Shown one piece after another: positions 6,838 to 13,904 of a stretch of DNA of 16,443 nucleotides. Made by a program: the position numbers and the translations under genes. Source of the stretch: JANXQE01 sp035651635 (GTDB lineage: Bacteria > Verrucomicrobiota > Verrucomicrobiia > Limisphaerales > UBA8199). The stretch covers positions 1-16,443 of the forward strand of contig DASRFK010000175.1 in assembly GCA_035651635.1 (NCBI GenBank). Direction: 5' to 3'. A model generated the notes under the pieces. The model was not told the DNA's origin. It was given only the letters and a program-made list of their open reading frames with translations, and did no database searches. Positions within the stretch are counted from its first letter, which is position 1. The number at the start of each line of letters is the position of its first letter.

Positions 6838-9195
6838 TCAAGGCGAGAAAGCCTGCAGTTCGGCGCAGGATGCGAAGGCCTGACGATCATTGTCGCCGCA
6901 GGCGGGTTTTCCGATGACGCGCACGGCGCACGCCTTGACGGCCGGCGTCAACGAGCAACTAAAAGTTTGGCCCGGATGCAACCCGGCGGAATTCACCGCC
7001 GTGGTCGAAGGGTAACCGGCCAATTCACCCACAGTTTGCCAGGCGCCATTTGATTGTAGGAGTACCTGCACGCGCGGCTTTTGCTGGCTGGTATCGAACC
7101 AGCCGCCGTCATGGAAAGTCGATCCGTGGACAAACACCACCCGGCTGATGAGCGCCGGTTGATCCAAGGTGACGCCGAACCAGTCGGCCTCGGCTGGTTT
7201 GCCGTCGAAGGTCACCACCGCCGAGTGCAAGTCATCGTCGTTGATGGATCCGTTTATGTTGCCTGGGCGCGAGCGCGATTCGTGCCCTTCGAGCAACACG
7301 TTGCCCTCCGGGGCGCTGGTCCGCAACGGCAGCCAGACTTTGTAATTCGAACCGGTCCCGCCGGCATCGGCAAAAGGAATGAGGCGCACCGGTAATTTGA
7401 GGCCGGCGGGCAGCGACTGTACTGCAGTACGAGTGATGGCGTTAATACGGAAAACGCGCGCACCGGCCCACGTCTTTAGCGGCTCCGGGGCTGACTCAGG
7501 AGTAACCTCCAGGTCCTTTACAGATGAACTTGCCAGGGCGACGGCTTTGAGGGGCACCGGCGCTGTTTTACCTTCGGGATGTTCCAGCAGCGCCTGGTCG
7601 GCCGCCAGTACTAACGGACCATAGAGGACCGCTGCCTTGCCTTCATTCTTATGGTCACCGACGACCACCCGCGGCTCCATCTTCAGCGTCAGGTCGATCC
7701 GGTCGCCGGCCTTCCAGTTACGCTGAATTTGCAGATATCCGTCGACCAGTGATTGGGTACTCACTCTCCTGCCGTTCACGGACACCTTCGCCGCCCGACA
7801 CCAGGCCGGGATTCGGAGCTTGACCGAGAAATCCGACGTGACAGACGGGTCGACTCTTAGTCGCACCTGGTCTGTGCCCGGGAACAGGGTATCGCTGTTG
7901 AGGCTAACATGTGTTTGATCGCGCAAGACCAGGTTGGCAGTGCCGGCATTGTAAAGGTTCACCACGACGCCGTGCGAATCGGTTGTCCAGGCAAACGAGG
8001 GAATCAACGCGACTCCGCGCGGACCGCTCGAAAGACAACAATGCCCGTCCAAGGTGCTGCTGTAGGGTTTCTTGCCTTCCATCTGGACGTAATAACCCCA
8101 GGCTGAGCCGTCGCACTGCTGGGCTCCGAAAAGTTGGTTGAGCACGACATGTTCGAGTTGTTCGGCAAAGCGCGCTTCTCCGGTCAGTCGCAGCAATTGC
8201 GCGTTGAACTGGAGCCACGTCACCGTAACACAGGTCTCGCCGACATTAGCAACATTCGGCAGATCGTAATTGTCGTGAAAGAGCTCGCCGTAGCTGGCCG
8301 CGCCCGTGATGTACAGGCGGTTGTCGACGATATCCTGCCAGGCATTCAGGCACGCCTGCAGGATCTCGGGATCTCCGACCGTCCGGTAATATTCGAGGGC
8401 CCCATTGAGGCAGGAGAGCATCTCGTAGGCTTTGCCATTGCCGACCTTGTCCACGCGTTTGAGCTTGAGCAGCGTCGAAATGACCTTCGGTCCATTGGGT
8501 TGCTCCCACGAGCGCAGGATGTACTTGCAGAAGTCCAGATAGCGTTGCTCACCGGTCAGGCGATAAAGCAGGACCATGGGTTCCAGCACGCTGGTAGGCG
8601 CCAGGCCGACGTGCCATCCGGCTTTAATGATATCGCGCTTGCCGTTTTCATCGCCAAAAGTGTTGCACAACAAATCACCCATTCTGCGGCAGGCGGGCAG
8701 GGGAGCCAGGTTGCCTGTATACCGCATGTACGTGATCAACCCGATCAGGTTGTACTTGTGCGCCCACACGTCCCACTCCGTCCAGCGGTCTTTGTCCAGG
8801 TAAGTGCCCAAGTAACCATCGTCCAATTGGCATTTCACCAATTCCGTGGCCACATAATCCAGTTTTTCGCGCAAGGAAGTGTCGCCGGTATTGGCCCAGG
8901 CCAGCGTGGCAGCGTGCAGCCATTTGCCAACGTGTTCGCCGTCCCAGGCCTGGCGCCCCGGACGTTTGCGATAACCTTCGAGCAATCGGGCGGGATCCAG
9001 CTTCACCAGGCGGTTGGCTTCATTGGCATTGACGCGGCTGCCAATCCAGCCGGCCAGGTGGACCCCATCGGGGATTTGAAAATCCTGTTTGTCGGCAACA
9101 GCGGGCGTGACCTTCTCCGGCAGTAAGGAAACTGCCAAGCCAGGCAGGGAGATCGAGGCAACGAGAACCGTGGCGATTCTTTTAAGCGTTTTCAT
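6838..9195 (-). CDS. Secreted GH127-like beta-L-arabinofuranosidase (DUF1680 type) with C-terminal discoidin-like domain
   Basis: Start chosen at the ATG at 9195 (785 residues): it begins a signal peptide (MKTLKRIATVLVASISLPGLAVS) and has GTGAGG about 9 nt upstream; an earlier in-frame ATG adds 13 residues. The (alpha/alpha)6 catalytic domain spans about 45-430. Key positions of the characterised GH127 enzyme HypBA1 are present: Glu304 (YGELF) at the acid/base position, 16 residues before Glu320-Thr-Cys322, and Cys386-Cys387 in HCCLSSGPR. These match the Glu/Cys/Cys/Cys zinc site with its Cys nucleophile. Beta-sandwich domains follow, and residues about 650-785 resemble an F5/8 type C (galactose-binding) module. 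It probably removes beta-L-arabinofuranose or a related sugar from glycans in the periplasm or outside the cell. It is the first gene of an operon with the thioesterase and Nudix genes. The exact substrate is uncertain because DUF1680 proteins also fall in GH146 and other families. Confidence 0.
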   Translation of the reverse strand: MKTLKRIATVLVASISLPGLAVSLLPEKVTPAVADKQDFQIPDGVHLAGWIGSRVNANEANRLVKLDPARLLEGYRKRPGRQAWDGEHVGKWLHAATLAWANTGDTSLREKLDYVATELVKCQLDDGYLGTYLDKDRWTEWDVWAHKYNLIGLITYMRYTGNLAPLPACRRMGDLLCNTFGDENGKRDIIKAGWHVGLAPTSVLEPMVLLYRLTGEQRYLDFCKYILRSWEQPNGPKVISTLLKLKRVDKVGNGKAYEMLSCLNGALEYYRTVGDPEILQACLNAWQDIVDNRLYITGAASYGELFHDNYDLPNVANVGETCVTVTWLQFNAQLLRLTGEARFAEQLEHVVLNQLFGAQQCDGSAWGYYVQMEGKKPYSSTLDGHCCLSSGPRGVALIPSFAWTTDSHGVVVNLYNAGTANLVLRDQTHVSLNSDTLFPGTDQVRLRVDPSVTSDFSVKLRIPAWCRAAKVSVNGRRVSTQSLVDGYLQIQRNWKAGDRIDLTLKMEPRVVVGDHKNEGKAAVLYGPLVLAADQALLEHPEGKTAPVPLKAVALASSSVKDLEVTPESAPEPLKTWAGARVFRINAITRTAVQSLPAGLKLPVRLIPFADAGGTGSNYKVWLPLRTSAPEGNVLLEGHESRSRPGNINGSINDDDLHSAVVTFDGKPAEADWFGVTLDQPALISRVVFVHGSTFHDGGWFDTSQQKPRVQVLLQSNGAWQTVGELAGYPSTTAVNSAGLHPGQTFSCSLTPAVKACAVRVIGKPACGDNDRQAFASCAELQAFSP

Positions 9196-9246
9196 GACGT
9201 TGAACCTCACGCGCGCGTCGGGTTTTTGCCGCACGTGGTACTCACG

Positions 9247-9273
9247 ATCTTAGCCAGCTTGGCCTGGTGGCAA
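9247..9273 (-). promoter_or_regulatory. Possible promoter of the GH127 operon
   Basis: On the minus strand, TTGCCA (9273-9268) and TAAGAT (9252-9247) are separated by 15 nt, about 50 nt before the GH127 start codon. The match to a sigma-70 promoter is fair and the spacer is short. The spacer also holds a GCCA-AGC-TGGC inverted repeat that could be an operator. The remaining bases up to the next gene at 9454 hold no supported gene. Confidence 0.
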
Positions 9274-9453
9274 AAGCTTAAAACCGCAGTGAGAGACCGC
9301 AGATGAACACGGCATTACTGGAAAGAAAGGAGAGGCCCTGGATTGTGACGCAGATCAGCGAGCTCGAATTGCCGGACTCGAAGTGTCGAAAAAATGGACA
9401 GGGTGTCTGGCCATAAGCCAGTTTCCGCGGCCATACGACCTTGAGTTTCGGCG

Positions 9454-10125
9454 CTATCCCTCGGGTACGACAGCCATTTCGGCAGCGGCCATCAGGCTAT
9501 CACGCCAGAGTTGGAGCGAGGTTTCCAAGCCCTGCAACCAGGGCAGGACCCGGTATTCCAAGGCGTTTGAAAGGGCGGTCGAATCGCCCGACCAAGCGGC
9601 GGAATCCAGTTCCTTGAGGATGATGGCTAACTGCTGCAGTTGCCATTTCCGAAGCTGCATCAAGGAGGCTCCGGCGGGCTGGGCTCCGCAGGCGTTTTCG
9701 GGCATCAAACTGAGGGTCAAAACCGGTTGGTTGAGCGTACGAGCCAAATTCCACCAGATTTCCCGCGCGTAGGAGCTATCATTGATAATCACCAGGCTAA
9801 CCGCGGTAGCCACTTGGGCTTGGGCTTCGGCTGTCTGCAAGAGGGCTGTTCTGACGAGCTGCAAAGGCACTTCGGTCAGCCCGATCGTTTCAGCCTCGAC
9901 GCGGGAAAACTTCTTGTGAGCCGGAAGCATCGCTGAAGGGTTCACTCGCGCCCCGTCAATACGCAATGAGAAGAGGATTCGTTGCTGCTCCAGGGCCAGG
10001 ATTTCGAGGTAGGCCCAGATCGCAGCGAGAGAACGTCGCTCGGCCGGCAGAGTCACTGGCCGGGCATCAAGCATTACAGTAAGGTCGGCGCCGGTTGAGG
10101 CTGAATTACGTGTTTCAGGGTGCAT
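9454..10125 (-). CDS. Unrecognised 223-residue protein
   Basis: I do not recognise a family. The protein has no signal peptide or membrane segment. The N-terminal third (about 20-65) reads DARPVTLPAERRSLAAIWAYLEILALEQQRILFSL in two parts, a short strand then a helix around 32-50. The middle has a hydrophobic helix-strand pair (VATAVSLVIINDSSYAREIWWNLARTLNQPVLTLSLMP, around 105-142). The C-terminal half is predicted all-helical, with ALEYRVLPWLQGLETSLQLWRDSL near residues 188-212. Codon and base composition match the neighbouring genes, and the frame is open and long, which supports a real gene. The ATG at 10125 lacks a clear Shine-Dalgarno; an alternative ATG is at residue 18. It lies 145 bp downstream of the sugar permease gene on the same strand, separated by a repeat cluster, so co-transcription is uncertain. 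Confidence 0.
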   Translation of the reverse strand: MHPETRNSASTGADLTVMLDARPVTLPAERRSLAAIWAYLEILALEQQRILFSLRIDGARVNPSAMLPAHKKFSRVEAETIGLTEVPLQLVRTALLQTAEAQAQVATAVSLVIINDSSYAREIWWNLARTLNQPVLTLSLMPENACGAQPAGASLMQLRKWQLQQLAIILKELDSAAWSGDSTALSNALEYRVLPWLQGLETSLQLWRDSLMAAAEMAVVPEG

Positions 10126-10212
10126 CGTTAGTTGCGCCTAAATCCCTATGCAAGAAGCGGGCCAATGATGTGAGCGCGTCCGCCTGTAAGTGTGTTTTCG
10201 AGGCCCAAACTC

Positions 10213-10262
10213 GAAGCCCGAATACCCGAAGCCCGAAAGAAGCCCGAAATCCGAAGGCCGAA
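10213..10262. repeat. Four copies of GAAGCCCGAA-like repeat
   Basis: GAAGCCCGAA occurs exactly at 10213-10222, 10228-10237 and 10239-10248, and as GAAGGCCGAA at 10253-10262. Start-to-start spacings are 15, 11 and 14 nt. On the minus strand the pattern reads TTCGGGCTTC. The cluster begins 9 nt after the stop side of the second permease gene and fills much of the 145-bp gap before the unrecognised protein. Irregular spacing argues against a coding minisatellite. Similar degenerate TTCGGG-type runs occur between genes in this kind of genome, as far as I recall. Confidence 0.
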
Positions 10263-10270
10263 ATCTGACT

Positions 10271-11290
10271 TTAAAGAATAGGGCCGCGCAGGCGCTCGAT
10301 CAGGCGGCGCGCTAGAGCCGCGAGCCTGGGAATTGATAGAGCCAGCAAGAGCATCAGGCCCGTCAACACCCCGGCGGCTTCGCGCGGCTGACGGACATGG
10401 ACCAGGCCGTTGTTTAGCACGGCAATCGCCGCCACCCCGAGCAACGTTCCATGCACCGAACCGGTCCCCCCAAAAATACTGGTCCCGCCCAGGACCACGG
10501 CGGTGATCGCAAGCAGTTCGTATCCTGTGCCGGCATCCGCCCTGGCTTGACCCAGCCTGGAAGTGTAGATGATAGCGGCTAATCCAGAGATTGCTCCGGC
10601 CAGGATGTAAGTCAGCGCAGTGCGATTCTCCACCGGCACGCCAGCGTAGCGAGCACCTTCTGGAGCAAAGCCAATCGCTCGCCACGATCGGCCTAACACA
10701 GTACGGTGAACCATTAACCAGACGAGCAGCGCGACGGTGAGGAAAAGCGGCACTTGCGTTGGCAGCCCCAACGCTTGTCCCTGGCCCAATCTCAGGAACG
10801 ATTCCGGAAACGCGGTGAAGGTATCCACGCCGCGAGTGATGGCCTCAGCCAGGCCGCGGAATAATGAGAAAGTCGCCAGCGTCACGATTAAGGGTGGCAG
10901 CCGCAACCGTGTGATCAGCGTGGCGTTAATCAAGCCGCCGAATGTGCCGAAAGCCAAAGCTCCGATTCCCGCCAGCCAGATGCCCAGATGCGCATCGCGC
11001 CAGAGTTTACCAAAGAGAATCGCACAGAGGCCAAGCAGCGAGCCGACGGAAAGATCAATGCCGCCCGCCAGGATGACCGGCGTCATCGCCAGAGATAGCA
11101 GGCCGATTTCGACCGAGTGCCTCAGCAGGTCAAAGGTGTTGTCGAGCGTGCCGAAACCAGGGCCGGCGAAGTCGAAATAAAGCCATTCCAGCAAAAGCAG
11201 AAGAAACAGACCCGGTTCGTGGCGCATCCAGGCCAGGCCTCGCGGGGCGGCGGATAGTGCGGAAGCAGTGGTTATGGCGTCTTTCTTCAT
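10271..11290 (-). CDS. CUT2-family sugar ABC transporter permease 2 (RbsC/RhaPQ/LsrCD type)
   Basis: A 339-residue integral membrane protein of the BPD_transp_2 (RbsC-like) family, with about eight to ten hydrophobic segments. Family landmarks are AGGIDLSVGSLLGL (76-89), the cytoplasmic-loop RLPPLIVTLATFSLFRG (about 129-145) and the late VVLGGTSIFGGTGSVHGTLLG (about 260-280). It pairs with the other permease to form the inner-membrane channel of a monosaccharide importer driven by the RbsA-like ATPase. Its ATG follows directly after the TGA of the upstream permease (TGA-ATG, no gap). Segments such as FPESFLRLGQGQ and YTSRLGQARADAGTGYELLAI resemble rhamnose- and AI-2-type permeases, but the substrate cannot be decided from sequence alone. 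Confidence 0.
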   Translation of the reverse strand: MKKDAITTASALSAAPRGLAWMRHEPGLFLLLLLEWLYFDFAGPGFGTLDNTFDLLRHSVEIGLLSLAMTPVILAGGIDLSVGSLLGLCAILFGKLWRDAHLGIWLAGIGALAFGTFGGLINATLITRLRLPPLIVTLATFSLFRGLAEAITRGVDTFTAFPESFLRLGQGQALGLPTQVPLFLTVALLVWLMVHRTVLGRSWRAIGFAPEGARYAGVPVENRTALTYILAGAISGLAAIIYTSRLGQARADAGTGYELLAITAVVLGGTSIFGGTGSVHGTLLGVAAIAVLNNGLVHVRQPREAAGVLTGLMLLLALSIPRLAALARRLIERLRGPIL

Positions 11291-12250
11291 TCAACTCTGA
11301 ACCTGCGCTCTCGGGCGATCGCCCAAGCGCCGACGCCGCACCGGCAGACCGTCGGCCATGACGGCCAACAAAATGATCAGGCCCTGAATCGCGCGTTCCC
11401 AGTAAGGTTCCAAATGCACGAACACCAGCGCGGGACTGATGCAGGCCAGCAGTCCCAGACCGAGCGCGGCTCCCCACAAATTCCCGCGACCGCCATTGAT
11501 AGCAATCCCGCCGACGACCGCGGCGGCGATTGCTTTCAACTCAAGACCGGTGCCCGATTTTGGGTCGACCTGGAGCGATTGCACGGAATTGAGCAGCGCG
11601 GCAATGCCATTGAGGGCGCCGAGCAAGACAAAGACCGCGAAGGTTAAGGCCCGCGGAGGCACTCCCGCCAGTCGCGCCGCTTCGAGATTGCTGCCGATAG
11701 CATAAACGTAACGACCCGCAGCGAGGTACTTGGCCGCCCAGGCCAAAACCGTCAAAATGAGCACCGCGACAGAAACGATCAAAATTTGTCCGTGGGTTTG
11801 GCTCAATCCGAACCATTGCACCGTTGGCGGCAAGTTGACAAATTGGCCCTGACGCTGCCAGCGCAGCGCTTCGCGAAGGCTGACCATCGTCGCCAGGGTG
11901 ACGACGATCGATGGCAGTTGCAGGCCCGCTACCAATGCGCCATTGAGTCCGCCCAGCAGCGCGCCGACGAGGAGGCAGGCCACCAGCACAAGCGCCGGCG
12001 GGTAATGCGCCGCCAAAAGAAGCCCCGTGCACACGCTGCACACCGCAAACTGTGACCCGACCGAAATGTCTATTTGGCGCGAGACGATAATCAAAGCCAT
12101 CCCGCAGGTGACGACCAGCGCCGGGGCTTCACGGGCAGCGAGCGAAAGCAATGGCATCGGCTGGTAAAAGGAAGGGGCAAAGCCCGCCAGGCCGAGCAGC
12201 ACGACTGCCAGGGCAGCAGCGACCGACCCTTCACGCGAAACGGTTCTCAT
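11291..12250 (-). CDS. CUT2-family sugar ABC transporter permease 1 (RbsC/RhaPQ/LsrCD type)
   Basis: A 319-residue multi-span inner-membrane protein, paralogous to the permease encoded just downstream. It shows the same landmarks: SRQIDISVGSQFAVC (about 57-71), LQLPSIVVTLATMVSLREAL (about 110-129), SGTGLELKAIAAAVVGG and the GGRGNLWGAALGLGLL segment (about 235-270). Two different permease genes beside one ATPase, rather than one permease acting as a homodimer, fit the rhamnose (RhaPQ) or AI-2 (LsrCD) arrangement better than ribose RbsC. The ATG overlaps the ATPase stop by 4 nt (ATGA), and no Shine-Dalgarno is visible, so translation is likely coupled. The C-terminus is basic (PVRRRRLGDRPR), consistent with a cytoplasmic end. 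Confidence 0.
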   Translation of the reverse strand: MRTVSREGSVAAALAVVLLGLAGFAPSFYQPMPLLSLAAREAPALVVTCGMALIIVSRQIDISVGSQFAVCSVCTGLLLAAHYPPALVLVACLLVGALLGGLNGALVAGLQLPSIVVTLATMVSLREALRWQRQGQFVNLPPTVQWFGLSQTHGQILIVSVAVLILTVLAWAAKYLAAGRYVYAIGSNLEAARLAGVPPRALTFAVFVLLGALNGIAALLNSVQSLQVDPKSGTGLELKAIAAAVVGGIAINGGRGNLWGAALGLGLLACISPALVFVHLEPYWERAIQGLIILLAVMADGLPVRRRRLGDRPRAQVQS

Positions 12251-13749
12251 GGTTCAACTACTGTCTGTCCGAAGGCGGCGGCCATGACCTCGTGCGGGTT
12301 GCTTCGGCCGGGCAGCGTCGCGACGAGTCGGCCGGCTCGCATCACCCCGATACGATCGCTCAACGCGAGCAGTTCCGGCAGATCGCTCGAGATCAGCAAG
12401 ACGCCAAGGCCGCGTTCGGCCAAAGCACGAATGATTTTGTGGAGCTCGCTCTTGGCTCCAACGTCAACGCCCTGGGTCGGCTCGTCGAGAATGAGGACCT
12501 TCGGCTCGGTCGCCAACCACCGGCCCAATGCCACCTTCTGCTGGTTGCCGCCAGACAGCGAGGAAACTAGGGCGTCAGCCGCGGCCGGCCTTACGTCCAG
12601 GTCTTGAACTTGCTCGAGGGCCAAAGCCCGTTCGGCTTCAGAGTGCAGCCAGCCGTTGGGAAAAATCCGGCTCAGGCTCGCCAAGCTGATATTCTGCTCA
12701 ATCGAGAGTTCGGCAATCACGCCATGGCGCAGGCGGTCTTCCGGGACATAAGCCAATCCGTGCCTCACTGCCGTTTGGGGCGAATCGACGGATGCCGGCT
12801 GGCCGTTCAGCGCGATCTCCCCGGAATCAGCCGGAGTGAGGCCGAAAAGGGTTCGCGCGAGTTCTGTGCGACCGGCCCCGATCAGGCCGGCCAATCCAAA
12901 AATTTCGCCGCGGCGAACCTCGAGGGTGATATCGGCGATCCCACAAGCCGCGCAGCCAAGACCGCGGACACTCAAGAGCGGGTGGTCCGGAATTGGGCGC
13001 GGGGCGGAGGTTTGAGCCGACAGTTCGCGCCCAACCATGAGCTGGATGAGCTTCGCCTCGCTGAGTTTATCAGTGTTACAAGTGCAAATCCGGGTGCCGT
13101 CTCGCAAAACTGTCACCCGATTCGCCAGGGCAAAGATCTCCGCGAGGCGGTGCGACACGTAAATGACGCCCGCCCCGTGATCCCGCAGGCGGCGGACGAC
13201 CGCGAAGAGCAAATGTTCTTCGCGCTGGGTCAAGGAAGCGGTTGGTTCGTCCAGGAGGATCACCCGCGCGTCAGCTCCCAGTGCACAGGCGATTTCAACC
13301 AGTTGTTGCTGCGGCATCGAGAGGTCCCGCACGAGCGTGCCGGGGGCAATATCAATGCCGATCTGTTTGAGAAGCCGGCGAGCGCGTTCACGCTGGCCCT
13401 GCCAATGGACTCGCCGGAAAGGGGCGATCGGTTCCAGGCGAAGTTCGATACTTTCCGCGATGCTAAGATCGGGGAACAGAGCGGGATGCTGGTACACACA
13501 AGCGATGCCGAGATGCCGCGCCCGGCGCGGCGTCAGATAAGTGAGGGTGGCGCCGTCCAGCTCGACCGAGCCGGAATCTGGCTGTTGCGCTCCGGTCATA
13601 ACCTGCACGAGTGTGGATTTGCCCGCGCCGTTCTCTCCCACCAATGCGTGAACCTCGCCCGGCAAAAGCTCAAATGAGACCTCGCGCAGGGCACGGATCG
13701 CGCCAAAGGATTTGGAGATTCTGGTCAGGCGTAAGAGTGGCGCCGGCAT
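12247..13749 (-). CDS. CUT2-family sugar ABC importer ATPase, duplicated domain (RbsA/RhaT/LsrA type)
   Basis: A 500-residue protein from the ATG at 13749, where family homology begins (PLLRLTRISKSFGAIRAL); a more upstream ATG would add 26 unlike residues. Two ABC domains are fused. The N-terminal one has Walker A GENGAGKST (38-46, Lys44), the unusual signature LSMPQQQ and Walker B VILLDEPTA. The C-terminal one has a degenerate Walker A, GLIGAGRTEL, with Arg where Lys is expected, a canonical LSGGNQQK signature and VLILDEPTQGVDVG. This asymmetry is typical of RbsA-like proteins, so only some sites are expected to hydrolyse ATP. It powers the two permeases encoded next. No periplasmic sugar-binding protein gene is in the window. 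It is divergent from clpB with a 155-bp intergenic region, and no Shine-Dalgarno is seen. Confidence 0.
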   Translation of the reverse strand: MPAPLLRLTRISKSFGAIRALREVSFELLPGEVHALVGENGAGKSTLVQVMTGAQQPDSGSVELDGATLTYLTPRRARHLGIACVYQHPALFPDLSIAESIELRLEPIAPFRRVHWQGQRERARRLLKQIGIDIAPGTLVRDLSMPQQQLVEIACALGADARVILLDEPTASLTQREEHLLFAVVRRLRDHGAGVIYVSHRLAEIFALANRVTVLRDGTRICTCNTDKLSEAKLIQLMVGRELSAQTSAPRPIPDHPLLSVRGLGCAACGIADITLEVRRGEIFGLAGLIGAGRTELARTLFGLTPADSGEIALNGQPASVDSPQTAVRHGLAYVPEDRLRHGVIAELSIEQNISLASLSRIFPNGWLHSEAERALALEQVQDLDVRPAAADALVSSLSGGNQQKVALGRWLATEPKVLILDEPTQGVDVGAKSELHKIIRALAERGLGVLLISSDLPELLALSDRIGVMRAGRLVATLPGRSNPHEVMAAAFGQTVVEP

Positions 13750-13788
13750 CGGATACGTTGAGGGTCGTCGGGTGCGAGGCACTGTAGA

Positions 13789-13815
13789 CACGAATTTCAC
13801 TAAATACCACGAAAT
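13789..13815. repeat. Three direct repeats CAC(G/T)AA(A)T spaced 9-10 nt
   Basis: CACGAAT (13789-13795), CACTAAAT (13798-13805) and CACGAAAT (13808-13815) follow one another with starts 9 and 10 nt apart, about one helical turn. They lie 40-66 nt before the sugar ATPase start and about 90 nt before clpB. This could be an operator array for the importer operon or a degenerate extragenic repeat. Confidence 0.
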
Positions 13816-13829
13816 GATTTGTGGCATTG

Positions 13830-13863
13830 GCGCCGCCCATTGTACTGGCCAATGGGGCGGCGC
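13830..13863. promoter_or_regulatory. Strong hairpin/inverted repeat in the clpB-importer divergent region
   Basis: The left arm GCGCCGCCCATTG (13830-13842) and right arm CAATGGGGCGGCGC (13850-13863) pair over 13 bp with one bulged G and a 7-nt loop. No T-run follows on either strand. It ends 6 nt before the likely clpB -35 box, so it could be an operator or a barrier between the divergent units. Confidence 0.
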
Positions 13864-13869
13864 GGCCCC

Positions 13870-13897
13870 TTGACGAAACGGCAGGGGAAACTATTAG
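13870..13897 (+). promoter_or_regulatory. Candidate clpB promoter, near-leaderless
   Basis: TTGACG (13870-13875) and TATTAG (13892-13897) are separated by 16 nt, a reasonable sigma-70-like match. A start 7-8 nt after the -10 box would fall at 13904-13905, on the clpB ATG itself. I see no CIRCE element and no good sigma-32 -10 box (CCCCAT type). The only purine-rich stretch (GGGGA at 13884-13888) is 16 nt from the ATG, too far for a Shine-Dalgarno. Confidence 0.
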
Positions 13898-13904
13898 TAC
13901 GAAT

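Noticed and set aside
8134..9126. 330-residue open frame antisense to the GH127 gene
   Set aside because: It lies wholly inside a well-supported gene with catalytic motifs on the minus strand; long antisense frames are expected at this GC content.
9407..9421. CTGGC-CATAA-GCCAG hairpin as a terminator for the 223-residue gene
   Set aside because: The stem is short and the nearest T-run on the minus strand is about 10 nt away; too weak to call.
12604..13677. 357-residue open frame antisense to the sugar ATPase
   Set aside because: It mirrors a gene with complete ABC motifs and shows no recognisable domain.
13750..13904. CIRCE or sigma-32 heat-shock element for clpB
   Set aside because: No TTAGCACTC-type inverted repeat and no CCCCAT-type -10 box were found; the inverted repeat present is a different sequence.
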